A stretch of DNA of 8,020 nucleotides from Clostridiaceae bacterium (GTDB taxonomy: Bacteria; Bacillota; Clostridia; Oscillospirales; QAMX01): contig JAEDGJ010000114.1 of assembly GCA_016297585.1 (NCBI GenBank), positions 1 through 8,020 on the forward strand, given 5' to 3'. This document shows, in pieces, positions 4,397-8,020 of the stretch (positions are counted from its first letter, which is position 1; every line of letters begins with the position of its first letter). The position numbers and the translations under genes are program-made. The notes below the pieces were generated by a model, which was not told the origin of the DNA, did not search any database, and saw only the letters and a program-made list of their open reading frames with translations.

Positions 4397-5863
4397 ATGA
4401 CTTTTCTGCCCGCCGCCACCCCCGAGTCCGCCGGCATCCGCAGCGCGGACATCCTCCGCTTCCTCGAGCGTCTCGCCGAAAACGAGCCCTATCAGGAGCC
4501 GCACGCCTTCCTCCTGCTGCGTCACGGCCGCTGCGTCGCGGAAGGCTATTTCGCCCCCTTCGGCGCGGATACCCGCCACTCCCTCTTTTCCGTCTCCAAG
4601 AGCGTCGTCTCCGCCGCCGTCGGCTTTGCCGTCAGCGAGGGACTTCTCTCCACGGACGACCTCATCGCGGATTTCTTTTCCGAATCCCTGCCCCCCTGCC
4701 CCGCGCCGGAGTTTTCGCGCCTGAAGATCCACCATCTTCTGTCGATGGCCACCGGGCAGGACGGCATCGGCGTCCATATGACGCTGCGGGACATCGACAG
4801 CGGCGTTCCCGAGGCGTTTTTCCGCACGCCCTTCCTCGACGAGCCGGGCACGACCTTCCGCTACTCAAACGTCGCGACCTATATGCTCTCGCAGCTTGTT
4901 ACCCGCCTGACCGGATCCGACCCGATCGAGTATCTGACGCCCCGTCTCTTTGTCCCGCTCGGCATCGAGCCGCCGTCCTCCCTGCGTGCGCCGGACGGCG
5001 CGCTGCCCGGCTACACCGGAATGCGCATGACCGCGCGCGAAATGGCGATCTACGGGCAGTTTTATCTGCAGCGCGGCGTCTGGAACGGGCAGCGGCTTCT
5101 CGATGAGAGCTGGTTTGCGCGCGCGACGGCAAAGCAGATCGATACCGAGTCCTCCATCGGCGCGGAATGGTCTCAGGGGTACTGCTACCAATTCTGGCGC
5201 GGCACGCACAACACCTACCGCTTCTGCGGCGCGCACGGGCAGATGTGCATCATCAGCCCCGACCGCGAGCTCATCTGCGTGCTGCAGTCCGGCTACGACA
5301 GCCATGTGCTGCAGTACGTCGCCGACGCGTTTTTCTCGACGATCTGGGACGGCATGTGCGACGCGCCGCTGCCGGAGGATCCGGATGCGCAGGCGCGGCT
5401 TGCACGGACCCTCGACGGGCTGATGCTGCCCACCGTCTCCTCGAATTTCTCGCCGCTGACCTCGCTTCTTAATGGCGCGGTCTACGATGCCCCGGACGGG
5501 GACGGCGGGGATATCCGGTCCGCCGGCATCCGGTTTTCCGGCGGCGTCTGCCTGCTCACGCTCACCTGCCGCGGCGGCGCGGTCGTCACCCTCGCCTCCG
5601 GCATGGGCCGCCCGATGGAGGCCGTCTCCACGCTCGCCGACCGCTGGTCCATCGAGCCTGCCTTAAAGGATCTGACGCAGAGCTATGCGTGGTGGGACGC
5701 GACCCGGCGCCTGAACATCGTCGCCCGCGTCGTGCCCACGCCGACGGTGCTTGTGCTCACGCTCTCCTTTTCCGGCGATGACCGCCTTGTGCTGTCGCTG
5801 AAAAGCTACCGCGGACTGTGCGACGCCGGGATCACCTTTACCGGCCTGCGCCGCACGTTGTAA
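4397..5863 (+). CDS. Serine hydrolase of the beta-lactamase class C-like family
   Basis: This 488-residue protein has a beta-lactamase-fold hydrolase domain (about residues 5-320). The active-site pattern is complete: S65-V-S-K68 (nucleophile and base), Y156-S-N158, and H280-G-Q282 in place of the KTG element. His-Gly here is common in class C-like esterases and amide hydrolases and speaks against a true antibiotic beta-lactamase. There is no signal peptide, so the enzyme is probably cytosolic, unlike secreted penicillin-binding proteins. Residues 325-488 form a separate, strand-rich C-terminal domain that I do not recognise. The start has AGGAGG 9 bases upstream and a clear sigma-A promoter. 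The gene stands alone on the plus strand, divergent from the oxidoreductase and closed by a strong terminator. Substrates could be esters, small amides or peptides; the sequence does not decide. The ORF is intact. Confidence 0.85.
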   Translation: MTFLPAATPESAGIRSADILRFLERLAENEPYQEPHAFLLLRHGRCVAEGYFAPFGADTRHSLFSVSKSVVSAAVGFAVSEGLLSTDDLIADFFSESLPPCPAPEFSRLKIHHLLSMATGQDGIGVHMTLRDIDSGVPEAFFRTPFLDEPGTTFRYSNVATYMLSQLVTRLTGSDPIEYLTPRLFVPLGIEPPSSLRAPDGALPGYTGMRMTAREMAIYGQFYLQRGVWNGQRLLDESWFARATAKQIDTESSIGAEWSQGYCYQFWRGTHNTYRFCGAHGQMCIISPDRELICVLQSGYDSHVLQYVADAFFSTIWDGMCDAPLPEDPDAQARLARTLDGLMLPTVSSNFSPLTSLLNGAVYDAPDGDGGDIRSAGIRFSGGVCLLTLTCRGGAVVTLASGMGRPMEAVSTLADRWSIEPALKDLTQSYAWWDATRRLNIVARVVPTPTVLVLTLSFSGDDRLVLSLKSYRGLCDAGITFTGLRRTL

Positions 5864-5905
5864 AAACCCGGGCATCCTCCGTCCGGCAGATCGGCAAAAA
5901 GCAGA

Positions 5906-5961
5906 CGCGCCCGTGTTCCGTGGGGGAAAACCTCCCCTTACGGAACACGGGCGCGTTTTTT
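5906..5961 (+). terminator. Strong terminator between convergent genes
   Basis: CGCGCCCGTGTTCCGT (5906-5921) pairs perfectly with 5940-5955, a 16-pair stem, with extra GGGG/CCCC pairing inside (5922-5925 with 5934-5937). TTTTTT follows at once on the plus strand, so it ends the serine hydrolase transcript. On the minus strand a TTTTT run follows after five other bases, so it may also serve dapL, whose stop lies 20 bases away. No other terminator for dapL is seen before the hydrolase gene. Confidence 0.92.
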
Positions 5962-5974
5962 ACAAGGGCTCGGC

Positions 5975-7144
5975 TTATTTCCCGAGCAGCTCTGCCGCGC
6001 GCAGGATGCTCTTTCTGTCCGCGAACGCGGTAAAGCGGAACCAGCCCTCGCCTGCGGTGCCAAAGCCCGCGCCGGGCGTGCCGACGATGCCGCGCTCGGA
6101 AAGCAGCCAGTCGAAAAACTCCCAGGACTTGTACCCCTCCGGGCACTTGGTCCACAGATACGGCGAATTTTCCCCGCCGACGAAGGAAAATCCCGCTTTC
6201 TTCAGCGCCGCGCCGAAAATTGCGGCGTTTTCGAGATAATACGCGATGTTTTCGCGCGATTCCCGCAGCCCTTCGGGCGTAAAGACCGCCTCCGCACCGC
6301 GCTGCACGATGTAGGAGACGCCGTTGAACTTCGTCGTCTGCCGCCGCAGCCAGAGCCGGCGCAGCGAGCAGCCGTCGCGCGTCAGCTCCTGCGGCACGAC
6401 CGTGTAGCCGCAGCGCGTCCCCGTAAAGCCGGCGGTTTTGGAGAGCGAACAGACCTCGATCGCGCAGGTGCGCGCGCCGGGGATGCCGAGGATGCTCGAC
6501 GGCAGCGCGGGGTCGCGGACGAACGCCTCGTACGCCGCGTCGAACAGGATGACCGCGCCCTCGCGGTTCGCGTAGGCGACCCAGCGTTCGAGCGCCTCGC
6601 GCGTATAGACCGCGCCCGTGGGGTTGTTCGGGGAGCAGATGTAGATGATGTCCGCGTGGACGGACTCGTCCGGCAGCGGCGTAAAGCCGTTTTCACCGCT
6701 GCCCTCGTAAAAGAGGATCTTTCGCCCCGCCATCACGTTCGTATCGACGTATACGGGATAGGTCGGATTCGGGATCAGCACCGTGCAGTCGTCCGAAAAC
6801 AGGTCGAGCACGTTTCCGAGGTCGCTTTTCGCGCCGTCGCTGATGAAGATCTCGTCCGGGTCCACGCGCACGCCCTTGTCCGCGTAATATCCCGCGACCG
6901 CCTCGCGCAGGAAGGCGTATCCCTGCTCGTCTCCGTAGCCGCGGAACGTCGCGGCGTCCCCCATCTCGCGCGACGCCTTCTCCATCGCCGCTGTCACCGC
7001 CTTCGGCAGCGGACGCGTGACGTCGCCGATGCCCATGCGCACGATCTCCCGCTCCGGATGCGCCGCCTGAAACGCCCGCACCCGCGCGCCGATCTCCGAA
7101 AAGAGATAACTCTCCTGAATGTTCTGAAATCCGGTTCGAATCAT
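5975..7144 (-). CDS. dapL: LL-diaminopimelate aminotransferase
   Basis: This PLP enzyme converts tetrahydrodipicolinate and glutamate directly to LL-diaminopimelate and 2-oxoglutarate, bypassing the succinylase and acetylase routes of lysine and cell-wall synthesis. It has 389 residues, near the family's roughly 400. Fold-type I class I/II aminotransferase features are all present: IGDVTRPLP (39-47), SDGAKSDLGN (102-111), NPTYPVYVD (126-134), SPNNPTG (171-177, cofactor-binding Asn174), FDAAYE with Asp202 and Tyr205, and SLSKTAGFTGTRCGY with the Schiff-base Lys236. The IGDVTRPLP and FTGTRCGY forms are typical of DapL rather than general aspartate aminotransferases. ATG at 7144 has GGAGG 8 bases upstream, inside the last codons of dapF, with only 3 bases between the dapF stop and this start, so translation is probably coupled. 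It supplies the substrate that DapF epimerises. Confidence 0.95.
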   Translation of the reverse strand: MIRTGFQNIQESYLFSEIGARVRAFQAAHPEREIVRMGIGDVTRPLPKAVTAAMEKASREMGDAATFRGYGDEQGYAFLREAVAGYYADKGVRVDPDEIFISDGAKSDLGNVLDLFSDDCTVLIPNPTYPVYVDTNVMAGRKILFYEGSGENGFTPLPDESVHADIIYICSPNNPTGAVYTREALERWVAYANREGAVILFDAAYEAFVRDPALPSSILGIPGARTCAIEVCSLSKTAGFTGTRCGYTVVPQELTRDGCSLRRLWLRRQTTKFNGVSYIVQRGAEAVFTPEGLRESRENIAYYLENAAIFGAALKKAGFSFVGGENSPYLWTKCPEGYKSWEFFDWLLSERGIVGTPGAGFGTAGEGWFRFTAFADRKSILRAAELLGK

Positions 7145-7147
7145 CGT

Positions 7148-7987
7148 TTATACCTCCACAAAGCCTTCAAAGGCGACCTCGGCGGGTCCCGTCATGTAAA
7201 CCGTCTCCGGCGTCACGCGGATCGTCAGCGTCCCGCCGCGCAGGCGCAGCTCGATATCCGTATCCATTTTGCAGTAGCCGCACGCGATCGCCGCCGCTGC
7301 CGTCGCGCAGGCGCCCGTTCCGCAGGCCAGCGTCTCGCCGCTGCCGCGTTCCCAGACGCGCATCTCGATCGTCCGCTCGTCCAGCACCTTCGCAAACTCC
7401 GCGTTGACGCGGTCGGGGAACATCGGGTGCCGCTCGAACGCGGGGCCGACCTGCTCCAGCGGGAACGACGCGGGGTCGTCCACAAAGCAGACGCAGTGCG
7501 GCGTGCCCGTCGATACGCAGGTCACGCGCCAGGGCTTCCCCAGCACCTCGACCGGGCTGTCGATCAGGCAGTCCGCGTCGCAGAGCACCGGGATATCCGC
7601 CGGTGTAAAGCTTGCGCGTCCCATGTCCACCCGCGCCGCGACGGCCTTCCCGTCCCGCACGGTCATCGCGAGCGTCTTGATGCCGCTTTTCGTGTCGACG
7701 GTGATGATTTCCTTTTTGCAGTAGCCGTGGTCGTATACATATTTCCCTACGCAGCGGATGGCGTTGCCGCACATGCGGCCCTCGGAGCCGTCGGCGTTGA
7801 ACATCCGCATCTTCGCGTCCGCGCGCTCGGACGGGCAGATCAGCACCACACCGTCCCCGCCGACGGAAAAATGCCGGTCGGAGAGCTTCCGGCTCAGCGC
7901 TTCCGGATCCCCGACGGTTTCCTGAAAGCAGTCGATATAGATATAGTCGTTGCCGCAGCCCTGCATCTTTGTAAACGGCAGTCTCAT
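7148..7987 (-). CDS. dapF: Diaminopimelate epimerase
   Basis: This PLP-independent enzyme interconverts LL- and meso-diaminopimelate, the penultimate step to lysine and the supply of the peptidoglycan cross-linking residue. It has 279 residues, the normal size, with two mirror-image domains. The two catalytic cysteines are visible: Cys73 in MCGNAIRC (72-79) and Cys222 in LACGTGAC (220-227). MQGCGNDYIYID (8-19), GGDGVVLI (43-50), MRMFNADGSE (60-69) and ERGSGET (213-219) are further family signatures. ATG at 7987 is set by AGGAGG at 8002-7997, 9 bases upstream. It is the first gene in the visible part of a leftward unit with dapL; the promoter lies beyond the right edge. Both catalytic residues are intact, so I expect an active enzyme. 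Confidence 0.97.
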   Translation of the reverse strand: MRLPFTKMQGCGNDYIYIDCFQETVGDPEALSRKLSDRHFSVGGDGVVLICPSERADAKMRMFNADGSEGRMCGNAIRCVGKYVYDHGYCKKEIITVDTKSGIKTLAMTVRDGKAVAARVDMGRASFTPADIPVLCDADCLIDSPVEVLGKPWRVTCVSTGTPHCVCFVDDPASFPLEQVGPAFERHPMFPDRVNAEFAKVLDERTIEMRVWERGSGETLACGTGACATAAAAIACGYCKMDTDIELRLRGGTLTIRVTPETVYMTGPAEVAFEGFVEV

Positions 7988-8020
7988 TTTCGGACGCCTC
8001 CTCTTTTTAAGGCAAAAAAT

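Noticed and set aside
4397..5863. Antibiotic resistance beta-lactamase
   Set aside because: It has HGQ instead of a KTG-type element, no signal peptide and an extra C-terminal domain, so a general serine hydrolase is more likely.

Overview
The window looks like chromosomal DNA from a GC-rich, probably spore-forming Clostridia-type Firmicute (Oscillospirales-like is my best guess). This rests on strong AGGAGG/GGAGG ribosome sites before nearly every gene, simple sigma-A promoters, the aminotransferase variant of lysine/diaminopimelate synthesis (DapF plus DapL), a clostridial-type Re-citrate synthase, and cysteine-rich proteins without signal peptides behind a mother-cell-sigma-like promoter. 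No mobile element, RNA gene or CRISPR array is visible.

Layout from left to right. Bases 1-136 are intergenic and hold two copies of a 20-base repeat and a good leftward promoter embedded in a terminator. Bases 177-1430 hold two leftward genes for paralogous cysteine-rich proteins, bounded by the terminators at 137-172 and 1513-1560. This is the least ordinary part. The downstream gene has a coding frame running well upstream of its only canonical start, and the gap between the genes contains an acidic, coding-like segment in another frame. Bases 1570-3021 encode a Re-citrate synthase-type enzyme as a single-gene unit with its own promoter and terminator. Bases 3228-4259 encode a Gfo/Idh/MocA oxidoreductase. 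It is divergent from a serine hydrolase (beta-lactamase fold, 4397-5863), and two sigma-A promoters sit nearly back to back between them amid repeated CGGAT half-sites. A strong hairpin at 5906-5961 separates the hydrolase from the convergent dapF-dapL pair (5975-7987).

Functionally, dapF and dapL carry out the last two steps from tetrahydrodipicolinate to meso-diaminopimelate, which feeds peptidoglycan and lysine. The Re-citrate synthase supplies citrate for 2-oxoglutarate and glutamate. The oxidoreductase and hydrolase have no assignable substrate; their shared control region suggests possible co-regulation. The cysteine-rich pair may be spore-surface material, inferred from composition, promoter and family resemblance recalled from memory. 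I see no convincing new multi-gene system. The best candidate for something undescribed is the cysteine-rich locus, with its possible ATT/ATC start or frameshifted coding.
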